Source: Methanosarcinales archaeon (GTDB lineage: Archaea; Halobacteriota; Methanosarcinia; Methanosarcinales; Methanogasteraceae). Taken from it: a DNA stretch of 38,316 bases. Below, piece after piece: positions 1-6,891 of this stretch. Location of the stretch: contig DAOURL010000004.1 in assembly GCA_030625165.1 (NCBI GenBank), positions 1 to 38,316 of the forward strand, in the 5' to 3' direction. Both the position numbers and the translations under genes were made by a program. Position 1 is the first letter of the stretch. Each line of letters starts with the position of its first letter. The notes under the pieces were generated by a model. It was not told the DNA's origin. It did no database searches and saw only the letters and a list, made by a program, of their open reading frames with translations.

Positions 1-555
1 ATTAAACGGATGTCGTCACTCGTATTTATGATGCTTGACGGTTTGATCAATTATCTGAAGATAAAAGATGACGAAATCTTAAGAGAAATCATCTCGAGGG
101 ATGATGAGGTCGATCGGATGTATCTGCTGGTTTCAAAACAGTTCATCACCCGGTTGAACCTGGGCAGGATCTTAAAAATTGATGAGCTGAGCCTCATCGA
201 GTCGTTCTATTACAGGTTGGCAGCGGGAAACCTCGAGCGGATTGGAGATCATGCGGTCAAGATCGCGGATGCGTTTAGCCATACGGGCGTCCCGGATGCT
301 GCACTCGGCATCAGGGAATCTGTCAAGGTTTCGCAGAATCTCGTTGCAAACAGCATCGAATCGCTCATGAAGTCGGATGCCTCTCTTGCAAATGACGTTC
401 TCTCGAAGAATGATACGGCGAAAGAACTGTTATCAAAGTCGGTGGCTATCGCCGCAGCCACTTCCTCATCGGAAATCGTCTTTGACAGTCTCAGCAGGAC
501 CGGGGATTATGCAGCAAATATCGCAGAACTTGCAATCGATCTATCGCAACTATAA
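1..555 (+). CDS. phoU: PhoU-family phosphate regulator, C-terminal part (5' end outside window)
   Basis: The frame is open from base 1 with no stop, so the gene begins upstream; the ATG at 10 is internal. The visible ~184 residues are helical and carry the PhoU signature twice over: a run with R-D-D-E-V-D-R-M-Y, then S-F-Y-Y-R-L..N-L-E-R-I-G-D-H, which matches the family's metal-binding E/D-rich helix. PhoU proteins damp the PstSCAB phosphate transporter and link it to regulation when phosphate is plentiful. Archaeal versions often have an AbrB-like domain in front, which would lie outside the window. A pstB gene may precede it, but that cannot be seen. Its stop lies inside the next gene (47-nt overlap). 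The rest of the pst genes sit 20 kb away at 20964-24008. Confidence 0.85.
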   Translation: MKRMSSLVFMMLDGLINYLKIKDDEILREIISRDDEVDRMYLLVSKQFITRLNLGRILKIDELSLIESFYYRLAAGNLERIGDHAVKIADAFSHTGVPDAALGIRESVKVSQNLVANSIESLMKSDASLANDVLSKNDTAKELLSKSVAIAAATSSSEIVFDSLSRTGDYAANIAELAIDLSQL

Positions 556-943
556 GGCGATCCCGCTCGTCCTCTCTGCTGCGGTTGTCATCGACTACGC
601 GCTCACATTCTATCTTGCGGGTAGCATCGAGATGATTCTTAAGTATGAATACAGTCCGACCCTTGTTTATGCGGTCGATCGTGGCATTGTAATCCCTTAT
701 CTCATGTTTACGGTATTCTTTTACTACGCTGCCGGCTATACCGTGCTGAAATATCTTCGGGGTTCAGGGATATACTACATCGGCGTCTTCATCATCCTCT
801 TGATGAGTGTCACGCACGTTCTTGGCGGGCTGTCATGGTATGTCCTGAACGTACACTACTCGAATACGGTGCTTGCGCTCTCGCTCACCTCTGTTGTGGT
901 CACGATCGCAGTCTTTGGGTACGAGGTGGTCAGGCAGATATGA
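509..943 (+). CDS. 4-helix integral membrane protein of unknown function, overlapping phoU
   Basis: This 144-residue protein starts at the ATG at 509 (first residues MQQISQNLQS), inside the last codons of phoU, so the two are probably translationally coupled. It has about four hydrophobic segments (roughly residues 18-38, 58-82, 90-108 and 118-140). A short polar N-terminus precedes them, and it ends in G-Y-E-V-V-R-Q-I. I do not recognise a named family. The tight coupling to phoU suggests a role with phosphate transport, which is inference. Oddly, DNA matching its last ~85 bp recurs as debris at 6746-6801 and 9897-9984, so this gene or a relative has been copied and lost nearby. Confidence 0.7.
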   Translation: MQQISQNLQSIYRNYKAIPLVLSAAVVIDYALTFYLAGSIEMILKYEYSPTLVYAVDRGIVIPYLMFTVFFYYAAGYTVLKYLRGSGIYYIGVFIILLMSVTHVLGGLSWYVLNVHYSNTVLALSLTSVVVTIAVFGYEVVRQI

Positions 944-947
944 TCCT

Positions 948-976
948 CTATATAGTTTATTTGTGCAAGGTTTATC
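948..976 (+). promoter_or_regulatory. CTATATAG box and BRE/TATA-type promoter of the 60-residue membrane protein
   Basis: CTATATAG (948-955) is followed 14 nt later by TGTGCAAGGTTTAT (962-975), a BRE plus TATA-like arrangement. The ATG at 1001 lies about 25 nt past it, so the mRNA is leaderless or has a very short leader. The same layout with the same 14-nt spacing is found at 12034 before the paralogous gene. Confidence 0.55.
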
Positions 977-1000
977 AAGAATCAGAATGAGGGTTTAGCC

Positions 1001-1183
1001 ATGAAAACGATTCAAAGTATGCTCGTTGTAACGATACTGGCGCTGTATACGTTCTGCACATCCTGCTGGTATGCGCCGTCTATGATATTCGATTCGGTCA
1101 TGCCGTTCATCTTCGTTGCGCTCTTTGCGTATCTTCTGGCTGTGTATGTGGTGTACAGACGCCGATGCCGGGTGCGGGCGTAA
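1001..1183 (+). CDS. Small two-helix membrane protein (copy 1 of a local family)
   Basis: This 60-residue protein has two hydrophobic helices (about 5-22 and 30-53), a central C-T-S-C-W-Y-A-P-S motif and an Arg-rich C-terminal tail (Y-R-R-R-C-R-V-R-A). It is very similar over its full length to 12086-12268, differing at a handful of positions, and the upstream promoter DNA is conserved too. Conservation of both reading frame and promoter supports a real gene. No family or function is recognised. The two Cys flanking Thr-Ser could bind a metal or form a disulfide, but this is speculation. A decayed third copy of the motif DNA lies at 14822-14856. Confidence 0.7.
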   Translation: MKTIQSMLVVTILALYTFCTSCWYAPSMIFDSVMPFIFVALFAYLLAVYVVYRRRCRVRA

Positions 1184-1254
1184 TGATCATATCAGTACAT
1201 GGCGCAGGTGGGCGGCATGGGGTCGCAACGTGCTGGTTTTGTACTTATATACTC
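1184..1254. other. Spacer between the small membrane gene and the cassette's left repeat
   Basis: No gene or clear site is seen in these 71 bases; they separate the stop of the 60-residue gene from the left inverted repeat. Confidence 0.5.
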
Positions 1255-1440
1255 GACACCGGCATAAACTGCGATTTTAGTTCTTTGCGTCCTCGCGTCT
1301 TTGCGTTCTCAATTTAACGCGAAGGCGCAGAGATGCGAAGGGTGTTATCTCTGTCGTCACGTCTTTCGTGTTGTTGTACATCCGACTGACACATTTGCAA
1401 AAAAGCTCAGTTTGTGGCGGTGCGAAGTATATATCCAACG
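1255..1440 (+). repeat. Left inverted repeat bounding the biosynthetic cassette
   Basis: This segment matches the reverse complement of 5738-6032. Blocks in order are GACACCGGCATAAACTGCG (1255-1273), a C/G-rich tandem stretch of TTTGCG units with an internal AATTTAACGCGAAGGCG core (about 1280-1340), then CATCCGACTGACAC, TTTGCAAAAAAGCTCAGTTTG and GGTGCGAAGTATA (1379-1430). The right copy carries the same blocks in reverse order on the other strand, with an extra ~100 bp near its outer end and a duplicated CAGTTGGATGT unit. The match is too long and ordered to be chance. Confidence 0.85.
1422..1436 (+). promoter_or_regulatory. Likely BRE/TATA promoter for the cassette, inside the left repeat
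   Basis: GCGAAGTATATATCC sits about 40 nt before the first cassette ATG at 1473 and has a purine-rich BRE followed by an 8-bp TATA box. In the right repeat the equivalent bases read GCGAAGTATACCCCC, so the TATA is spoiled there. The inner end of the left repeat thus appears to supply the promoter. Confidence 0.5.
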
Positions 1441-1472
1441 TCTTTAAGTATTTGCAGCCAATTAAGAGAGCG

Positions 1473-2465
1473 ATGAATCCCAACCACAGCAATCTTGACA
1501 ATGGGGTTGTAACTACCGCATTACTATTGGCAGCTGGAAAGGGAAGTCGTCTTTATCCTCTGACACACGACACACCGAAATGCCTCACAATGGTTCATGG
1601 GGCATCCATACTTGAACGACTTGTCATCAATTTAAGTAAGCAAGGCTTCAAACGTCTTGTTGTGGTTACGGGGTATCAGGAAAAATATATTCGTGCGTTT
1701 TTAGGAACGTGGGCTGGCGGCATGACAATCGATTATATTTTCAGCCCTCTGTATGCGACAACCAATAACATCTATTCACTCTGGATGGCACGTGAAATTA
1801 TTAATGAGCCGTTTCTGCTGATTGAAAGTGATCTTGTTTTTGACGTATCTCTTCTGGATGACATGCGTTGTCCTGGCAGAATTGCCGTTGCACGCATGCA
1901 ACCGTGGATGAATGGTTCCACTGTCACAGTCAATCAATCCCAACATGTTAAGAAATTCCAAAACGGTATTGCCGGGACTTTTGATGAGATCAGATACAAG
2001 ACTGTTAATATTTACAGTTTTTCGCTCTCTTCATGGCATAGTATTACAGAAAGACTGGACCGGTACATTTCAGCCGGTAGAGTAAACAACTATTATGAAA
2101 CCGTATTTGCGGAAATGGTGGCAGATGGCGGTCTTTCTCTTAAAACTGTATCTTTTGACGGCAAGCCATGGTATGAAATAGACACAGTTGAGGATCTGGC
2201 AGAGGCTGAGAAACTATTTTCGCCAGATAAATATGAAACAAAAATTCCTTCCAATATCACGCAGCATGTCTCTGGGATATCAAAACCGTTTTTTCAACAT
2301 GCTAAGAGCATGGGCGGGGAAACGATCACTCGTTCACTTTCTAAATTAAGGTCATTGCCTCAGTCAAATTCTTTAAGCTTAAAGCTGATTCGTGAGGCTA
2401 ACATTCAAGAAAACGAAGTATCACCTAAAAACAAATCCGGAGGAAGAATGCATGGCGCAGTATAA
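1473..2465 (+). CDS. LicC/PntC-like nucleotidyltransferase (probably a CTP:phospho-alcohol cytidylyltransferase)
   Basis: This 330-residue protein begins with a Rossmann-type nucleotidyltransferase domain (about residues 14-250). The nucleotide-binding signature L-L-L-A-A-G-K-G-S-R-L-Y-P-L-T is followed by P-K-C-L. Y-A-T-T-N-N-I-Y-S-L-W is typical of the LicC/PntC branch that makes CDP-choline or CDP-phosphonates, and the metal-binding Asp is in E-S-D (D120). Activation of a small phospho-alcohol or phosphonate with CTP is the family expectation; sugar-1-phosphate is the alternative. The last ~80 residues are an unusual Ser/Lys-rich tail of unknown role. The ATG at 1473 is chosen because the conserved domain begins shortly after it and because the promoter-like site lies at 1422-1436. 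The stop overlaps the next gene by 14 nt. Confidence 0.8.
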   Translation: MNPNHSNLDNGVVTTALLLAAGKGSRLYPLTHDTPKCLTMVHGASILERLVINLSKQGFKRLVVVTGYQEKYIRAFLGTWAGGMTIDYIFSPLYATTNNIYSLWMAREIINEPFLLIESDLVFDVSLLDDMRCPGRIAVARMQPWMNGSTVTVNQSQHVKKFQNGIAGTFDEIRYKTVNIYSFSLSSWHSITERLDRYISAGRVNNYYETVFAEMVADGGLSLKTVSFDGKPWYEIDTVEDLAEAEKLFSPDKYETKIPSNITQHVSGISKPFFQHAKSMGGETITRSLSKLRSLPQSNSLSLKLIREANIQENEVSPKNKSGGRMHGAV

Positions 2466-3570
2466 TTATGAGACTCAATCTGAAAAATATGATTTCATTG
2501 CCGGACAGCATGGTGGTTACCATCGTCATGGGTTTATAGATCATGCTTATCTTTACAATCTATATTTCCCGCCAGAGGCAGTTTTTACAAACTTTAAAAA
2601 TAAAATTCATGACATTGTCCTTAACTATCCGGTTGCACAGGATGCTCTTGCCGGTCTTATAGGTAATTTGATCCATCAGCCTGCTGAACGAATCGTTGTA
2701 GGAAACGGCGCAGCCGAACTTATTAAAATTCTATCAGGCAGTATATCCAGCAAGTTGATTGTTCCAGTCCCCTCTTTTAATGAATATGCGAATGCTGCGC
2801 CGGCAGGCCAGGTAGTCGAATTTCCTCTTGAATATCCATCTTTTCAATTGGATGTGGATAAGTTTGCTGCTGAAGCAATCAGGGTTAAAGCCGATATTGC
2901 GGTTGTGGTATCACCTAATAATCCAACATCTATGCTGGTTCCTAAGTCCGATCTAATAGATCTTGCACAAAAACTTGCAAATCATGACTGCATGCTGATC
3001 GTCGATGAATCATTCATGGATTTTGCACCTAATCCGGATCAAACAACTCTGGAACATGAAATCAATCGTTATCCAAATATGGCAATCCTTAAAAGCATGA
3101 GCAAAGCCTACGGTATCTGCGGTCTCAGGATCGGTTATATGTTAACTGCGAATTTGGGTTTTGTTGAAGCTGTAAGAAAAGGCGTACCTATATGGAATAT
3201 TAACGGATTTTCCGAAGAGTTTCTGCGGATTTTGCCCGATTACAGACAGGAGTTTGTCGAAAGCTGTAAACAGGTACGGTCCGACAGGGGCAATCTGTAT
3301 AAAAACCTGTGTGCGATTCAGGGAATGACCGTTTACAAACCCGATGCAAACTTTGTATTCTGTCGCCTCCCGGATTACGCACAAAGTGGTCCTGAAGTCA
3401 CGCGGAGATTGTTTATTGAGCATAACATGTACATAAAACACCTCCAGGACAAAACTCTACCTGATTCTGACCGTTATATTCGTATTGCCAGCCGTACTGA
3501 AACAGAAAACTGCAAATTAGTTGAAGCATTGGCAGATATCATTGATTCGAATAGAGTGGAAGTATCCTGA
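2452..3570 (+). CDS. PLP-dependent aminotransferase-fold enzyme, CobD / histidinol-phosphate aminotransferase-like
   Basis: This 372-residue fold-type I PLP enzyme starts at the ATG at 2452, preceded by GGAGG at 2441-2445. Visible landmarks are an N-terminal H-G-G (as in CobD threonine-phosphate decarboxylases), P-N-N-P-T at 155-159, V-D-E at 184-186 (Asp pairing with the pyridine nitrogen), the Schiff-base lysine K218 in S-M-S-K-A-Y, and G-L-R-I-G-Y just after it. CobD-like enzymes decarboxylate threonine phosphate to aminopropanol phosphate, and relatives decarboxylate phosphoserine to phosphoethanolamine; close relatives instead transaminate. Between a cytidylyltransferase and a CDP-alcohol transferase, making an amino-alcohol phosphate is the most sensible role (inference). 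Cobalamin side-chain synthesis is an alternative, but no other cobalamin genes adjoin it. Confidence 0.8.
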   Translation: MAQYNYETQSEKYDFIAGQHGGYHRHGFIDHAYLYNLYFPPEAVFTNFKNKIHDIVLNYPVAQDALAGLIGNLIHQPAERIVVGNGAAELIKILSGSISSKLIVPVPSFNEYANAAPAGQVVEFPLEYPSFQLDVDKFAAEAIRVKADIAVVVSPNNPTSMLVPKSDLIDLAQKLANHDCMLIVDESFMDFAPNPDQTTLEHEINRYPNMAILKSMSKAYGICGLRIGYMLTANLGFVEAVRKGVPIWNINGFSEEFLRILPDYRQEFVESCKQVRSDRGNLYKNLCAIQGMTVYKPDANFVFCRLPDYAQSGPEVTRRLFIEHNMYIKHLQDKTLPDSDRYIRIASRTETENCKLVEALADIIDSNRVEVS

Positions 3571-4226
3571 TGAACGATTCAGAACGTCAACGATCACATC
3601 AGACCGGGATGATTACTTTCGCCCGAGACCTTCCAAATATCTGTTCGCTTGTAGGGCTGCTATGTGCAGTCTTTAGCATATATTATGCCATATTAGGGAA
3701 TTTCTCGGTTGCGATAATCGGGATGATCTGGGCTGTTTTTTTTGACTGGGGCGACGGAATCATTGCCCGCCGGATGAAGGGGCGGACAGATGAATATCGA
3801 GCTTTCGGAGGACAGCTTGATTCATTGATAGATATTGTAAGTTTTGGAATTTGTCCCGCCGTTTTTCTCTTGAGCTATGGAGAATTCAATCCATGGTTCC
3901 TGCCCGGAGCGTTCGTGATTGTCGCTACCAGCGCAATACGGTTGAGTTATTTCAATGTATTCGGCTTGATTGATGATTCGACATACAGGGGATTGGCACT
4001 TGACAATAATGTCATTATTCTTGCTTTTGTCTTTTTGTTTGAAGGTTTTTTCAGCCATCCGATTTTTTCAGTATTTATATATGCAATGTTGATGCTTTTG
4101 GCGATCTTTAATTTAGCACCAGTACGAACGCCAAAGTTTGCCGGAAGGTGGTTTTATGTCCTCCTGGTTTATATTATGGGATTGACAGTCATTTATAGCT
4201 GGATATTGTGGGGTAAATATCCATAA
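3570..4226 (+). CDS. CDP-alcohol phosphatidyltransferase family membrane enzyme
   Basis: This 218-residue protein has about six membrane helices. The family motif is complete: D59, D62-G63, A66-R67, G80, D84 and D88, the four Asp residues binding metal and the CDP substrate. The gap between Ala-Arg and the next Gly is 12 residues rather than the usual 8-9, a small insertion. Enzymes of this family swap CMP from a CDP-alcohol for another alcohol, giving phospholipids (phosphatidylserine synthase type) or soluble phosphodiesters (di-inositol phosphate type). Here the CDP donor is probably made by the nucleotidyltransferase two genes upstream. The start ATG overlaps the preceding stop by one base (TGATG), so translation is coupled. 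Confidence 0.8.
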   Translation: MNDSERQRSHQTGMITFARDLPNICSLVGLLCAVFSIYYAILGNFSVAIIGMIWAVFFDWGDGIIARRMKGRTDEYRAFGGQLDSLIDIVSFGICPAVFLLSYGEFNPWFLPGAFVIVATSAIRLSYFNVFGLIDDSTYRGLALDNNVIILAFVFLFEGFFSHPIFSVFIYAMLMLLAIFNLAPVRTPKFAGRWFYVLLVYIMGLTVIYSWILWGKYP

Positions 4227-4266
4227 AATTGAAGCAATTATTAACTGGAAAGAGGGGACGCAAGAT

Positions 4267-5538
4267 ATGTATGGCTACCAGTCACTCAGGAAGGGTATCT
4301 CAAACAATGACAATGAGTTAATTATTTACGGAGCCGATAATTTTTCACAGTTCTCGCGCCGCGATGCATCTGTTAATTCAAAATGTGACAGAGCGCTTCC
4401 GGTAGCATGCGGGGATGAACTGGTAGTTCTACGCGGAAAGCTGGATCATACGTACCATAAATGGCTGCGCTCTAATGGCCTCGGATCGGATTATGTTGTT
4501 GAATATAATGCCCAGTTGCAAGATATGACGCTCTCGGAGCTTATCATTAATAATCCTGAACCTGTCAAGAATATTATCCGGCAGATCGGGAAAAAACCTG
4601 TATATGTGCCATGGTTTTCAGGGCGCATGGAAACTGAAGCTGCAAAAGCTCTTGGCGCGGATCTTTTCGGAGCAACTGAAACTGCAACACTAAAATATAA
4701 TGATAAGTCAGCTTTTAAGACCGTATGTCGACAATTAGGCGTGTCTGTTGTTGAAGGTACTTTATTCGAAATGCATCCTGAAAACAATAAAAATCGTATA
4801 GAGATGAAAAACATTATTAGCGGCTATCTGGCAACCTGTAAGACTGTTATTATTCGCGGTACTTTAGGTGAAGCTGGTATGTCGTTATATAAGACCCATG
4901 GCAATGATATTTCTGAAATATATCAAGAAATTGCGATTAGCGGCGAAAAATCTATTATCATTGAGCCTTTTCTGAACGTCTCATCTTCTCCGAATGATCA
5001 GTGGGTAATCAGCAGAGATGGAAATATAAACTTTCTTGGTATGCGGGATCAAATATGCGAAAGAGGTATGGTACACATTGGTACTCTCAAAGGAGCAAAA
5101 ACTTCACCGGATATTTTAGATTACATTACAAAAACATCTGTAAAAATTGTAAATGATATGGCTGAATCCGGATATCGGGGTGTAGTCGGTATCGATTATA
5201 TTGTATCAGATGGTGGCATATTTCCAGTTGAAAATAATGCTCGTTTTAACGGTTCCTCTTATGTGAGCATGATCGTGGATAACATTGAAGAATTGATTTC
5301 TCCCATCCCATACTGGAAATTTATAAAAATCAAGACATCCGCATGTTCATTTATTGAGCTTACGGAACGTATTGAACCAGTACTTTATGACGGCAAAAAA
5401 TTAAATTCCGTATTTCCTTTTAGCTGCGATACATTGCCGTTGTCCGGTGATTTTGCCGTTATACTCTTAGCTGAGAACATGGATGAGATTTTCAACATGG
5501 AAGAGTCCTTGAAAGAGATGGGGGTAAAAAGGGACTGA
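4267..5538 (+). CDS. ATP-grasp ligase with a pre-ATP-grasp region (PGM1-like)
   Basis: This 423-residue protein begins 40 nt after the CDP-alcohol transferase, preceded by GAAAGAGGGG. The first ~140 residues look like the pre-ATP-grasp region of PGM1-type peptide ligases (a motif V-Y-V-P-W-F-S-G near residue 115). The ATP-grasp core follows, with substrate-binding Lys in the L-K-Y-N-D-K-S-A-F segment, I-I-R-G, and the metal-binding P-V-E-N-N-A-R-F-N (E322, N324, N328). Family members join a carboxylate to an amine through an acyl-phosphate. The expected role is to acylate the amino head group or product made by the cassette (inference). The frame ends abruptly at TGA, and an uninterrupted frame continues in another phase to 5783 (see separate entry). 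Confidence 0.75.
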   Translation: MYGYQSLRKGISNNDNELIIYGADNFSQFSRRDASVNSKCDRALPVACGDELVVLRGKLDHTYHKWLRSNGLGSDYVVEYNAQLQDMTLSELIINNPEPVKNIIRQIGKKPVYVPWFSGRMETEAAKALGADLFGATETATLKYNDKSAFKTVCRQLGVSVVEGTLFEMHPENNKNRIEMKNIISGYLATCKTVIIRGTLGEAGMSLYKTHGNDISEIYQEIAISGEKSIIIEPFLNVSSSPNDQWVISRDGNINFLGMRDQICERGMVHIGTLKGAKTSPDILDYITKTSVKIVNDMAESGYRGVVGIDYIVSDGGIFPVENNARFNGSSYVSMIVDNIEELISPIPYWKFIKIKTSACSFIELTERIEPVLYDGKKLNSVFPFSCDTLPLSGDFAVILLAENMDEIFNMEESLKEMGVKRD

Positions 5539-5783
5539 TCAAACCTATATACCAAGAAATTATCGATCAAAAACAACAAGGAAGTATCGGCTCTGTAGAA
5601 AAACTATCAAAATCAACACACATATCAGATGTGTCCATTGTACCAAAACGCCCTCCGATGCAGGAAAAACTCCTATTAAGCAATATCCGGGAAGATGCAG
5701 AGAATCGTTTCCCGGAGACGGTGGGATGCTTGTGGGGGTTGGGGGTATACTTCGCACCACTACAACTGAGCTTTTTTGCATAA
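5532..5783 (+). other. Open frame continuing the ATP-grasp gene in another phase (possible frameshift)
   Basis: Just before the TGA at 5536-5538 the sequence runs GGGGGTAAAAAGGG. Shifting frame there opens about 84 codons without a stop, reading G-L-I-K-P-I-Y-Q-E-I-I-D-Q and ending at the TAA at 5781-5783. The composition up to about 5700 looks like ordinary protein; the end runs into the right inverted repeat. It may be a real C-terminal extension cut off by an indel in the homopolymers, a programmed shift, or chance. Confidence 0.35.
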
Positions 5784-6032
5784 GTGTCAGTTGGATGTCA
5801 GTTGGATGTGCAACCAGAGCTTAACACCGCCCTTCGCGTCTCTCTCGCTTTTGCGACTTCGCGTTAAATCGAGAACGCAAAGGCGCAAGGTCGCAAAGGC
5901 GCAAGGTCGCAAAGGCGAGAAAGAACAAAAACCCTCATGTTGGCGATCATGTGTATGGACATCGTGGGTATTGGTTGCTGTGTCTTCGTGGTCCGATCGG
6001 CCGTACAAAAAGCGCAGTTTATGCCGGTGCCG
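5738..6032 (-). repeat. Right inverted repeat bounding the biosynthetic cassette
   Basis: This is the reverse-complement partner of 1255-1440. Conserved landmarks are TATACTTCGCACC (5746-5758), GAGCTTTTTTGCA (5768-5780), CAGTTGGATGT twice (5788-5809), CGCGTTAAATCGAGAACGCA with following GCGCAAGGTCGCAAAG units (5860-5916), and CGCAGTTTATGCCGGTG at the outer end (6013-6029). An extra stretch at about 5917-6010 has no counterpart on the left. Confidence 0.85.
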
Positions 6033-6071
6033 GGTATAGTCGAGGGGTTTGGCGACTAAAATAAGAGGATA

Positions 6072-6117
6072 TATGAAATTATACCTTTTCCAATTGGAAT
6101 AAAAAGCGAATTTCATA
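6072..6117. repeat. Nested AT-rich palindrome outside the cassette
   Basis: The arms TATGAAATT (6072-6080) and AATTTCATA (6109-6117) are perfect complements. Almost centred between them is the 12-bp palindrome TTCCAATTGGAA (6088-6099). It could be a terminator-like hairpin for the minus-strand gene ending at 6127, or a protein-binding site. Confidence 0.5.
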
Positions 6118-6126
6118 ATAGAGAAA

Positions 6127-6381
6127 TTAAATTAAATTATTGCTTGGCGGTTTTTGCTTAAGAATATCGATTAACTCAAAGATTCCAATCTTTTCATCTT
6201 GTTTTATTTTTATAACCCAACCTTCAGAATTAATCTTAGCCAAATATAATTTATTTAATTTTGTATCAGATTCCAAGTAATTGTTTATCATTAAATGTTT
6301 CATTAAATTTTTTTGGACGAAATTTTCCACAGACTTTCTTCGAAATATCCAGTTTGTACATATAGATGTAAGACTAACCAT
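6127..6381 (-). CDS. Small AT-rich hypothetical protein (possibly a gene remnant)
   Basis: This 84-residue open frame starts at the ATG at 6381, which overlaps the stop of the broken frame before it (ATGGTTAG). It is Lys/Asn/Ile-rich and markedly AT-rich compared with all neighbours, which suggests recent transfer. No family is recognised. It may be the second gene of a coupled pair, or the C-terminal half of one protein split from 6374-6646 by a frameshift. Confidence 0.35.
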   Translation of the reverse strand: MVSLTSICTNWIFRRKSVENFVQKNLMKHLMINNYLESDTKLNKLYLAKINSEGWVIKIKQDEKIGIFELIDILKQKPPSNNLI

Positions 6382-6646
6382 AATGAGTAGAATTAAAATT
6401 GCCTATTACTTGTAGAAATGGACTTGCACTCCAAAGCGCCAAAAATACATTCTTAATTGGCTCAATACTCCATCCAATATATAGTGGTATAACAACTCCA
6501 ATGAGAATAGCAATATATAATCTGCTGAATGCAAATACTTCGTTTCTACCATGACTAGTCAGATATTCATATTTTTTAATTAGTATATCTAATGTTAAAT
6601 TGAATTTAGGATCCTTATTTGTGAGTTCTTTGTCTTATTCTACCAT
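6374..6646 (-). pseudogene. Broken small membrane-protein gene with in-frame stop at codon 4
   Basis: Read from the ATG at 6646, the minus strand gives M-V-E, then TAA (6635-6637), then about 86 uninterrupted codons ending at TAG (6374-6376). The part after the stop begins D-K-E-L-T-N-K-D-P-K-F and contains a clear transmembrane helix, F-S-R-L-Y-I-A-I-L-I-G-V-V-I-P-L. A TATA-like stretch lies upstream on the minus strand. No other start codon is visible after the TAA, so the gene seems inactivated, unless initiation uses a non-canonical codon. Confidence 0.45.
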
Positions 6647-6891
6647 ATAAATTAAAAAGGTTTATATCATATTAGACATTATGCAAACACACCTATAGCG
6701 ATAACTCAGTGGATTTGCCCATTTCTGATGTTTTCTGAAAGCATGCTACTTGAATACGGTGCTTGCGTTTTCTCTGATCTCTGTTGTGGTCACGATCGCA
6801 GAAGATGTAGATAGCTATAAGATTGCCGTTGGTTCGGGGTTTTAATAGGGGGTGATTTCGCTCCTTCGTATTCTATCACAGCCACCCAAAC
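6647..6891. other. Gene-free stretch with a gene fragment
   Basis: No open gene is seen. The middle holds the fragment at 6746-6801. The rest has no feature I can support. Confidence 0.4.
6746..6801 (+). pseudogene. Fragment of the phoU-linked membrane-protein gene (3' part)
   Basis: These 56 bp match 856-911 of the intact gene at 509-943 (CTACT.GAATACGGTGCTTGCG.. through ..GTTGTGGTCACGATCGCAG) with a few mismatches. The surrounding DNA does not continue the gene. Confidence 0.75.

Noticed and set aside
948-955. CTATATAG taken as the TATA box itself
   Set aside because: A better BRE/TATA lies at a fixed distance downstream in every copy, and at the pstS-type promoters the box is 52 bp from it, too far for a TATA role.
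2452-3570. CobD-like enzyme as part of a cobalamin operon with the distant BtuC-type transporter
   Set aside because: It lies 21 kb away, inside an inverted-repeat-bounded cassette with CDP-alcohol genes and no other cobalamin genes.
1473-5538. Phosphonate pathway (PntC with AEP transaminase)
   Set aside because: No PEP mutase or phosphonopyruvate decarboxylase is present and the PLP enzyme looks CobD-like rather than AEP-transaminase-like; kept only as an alternative.
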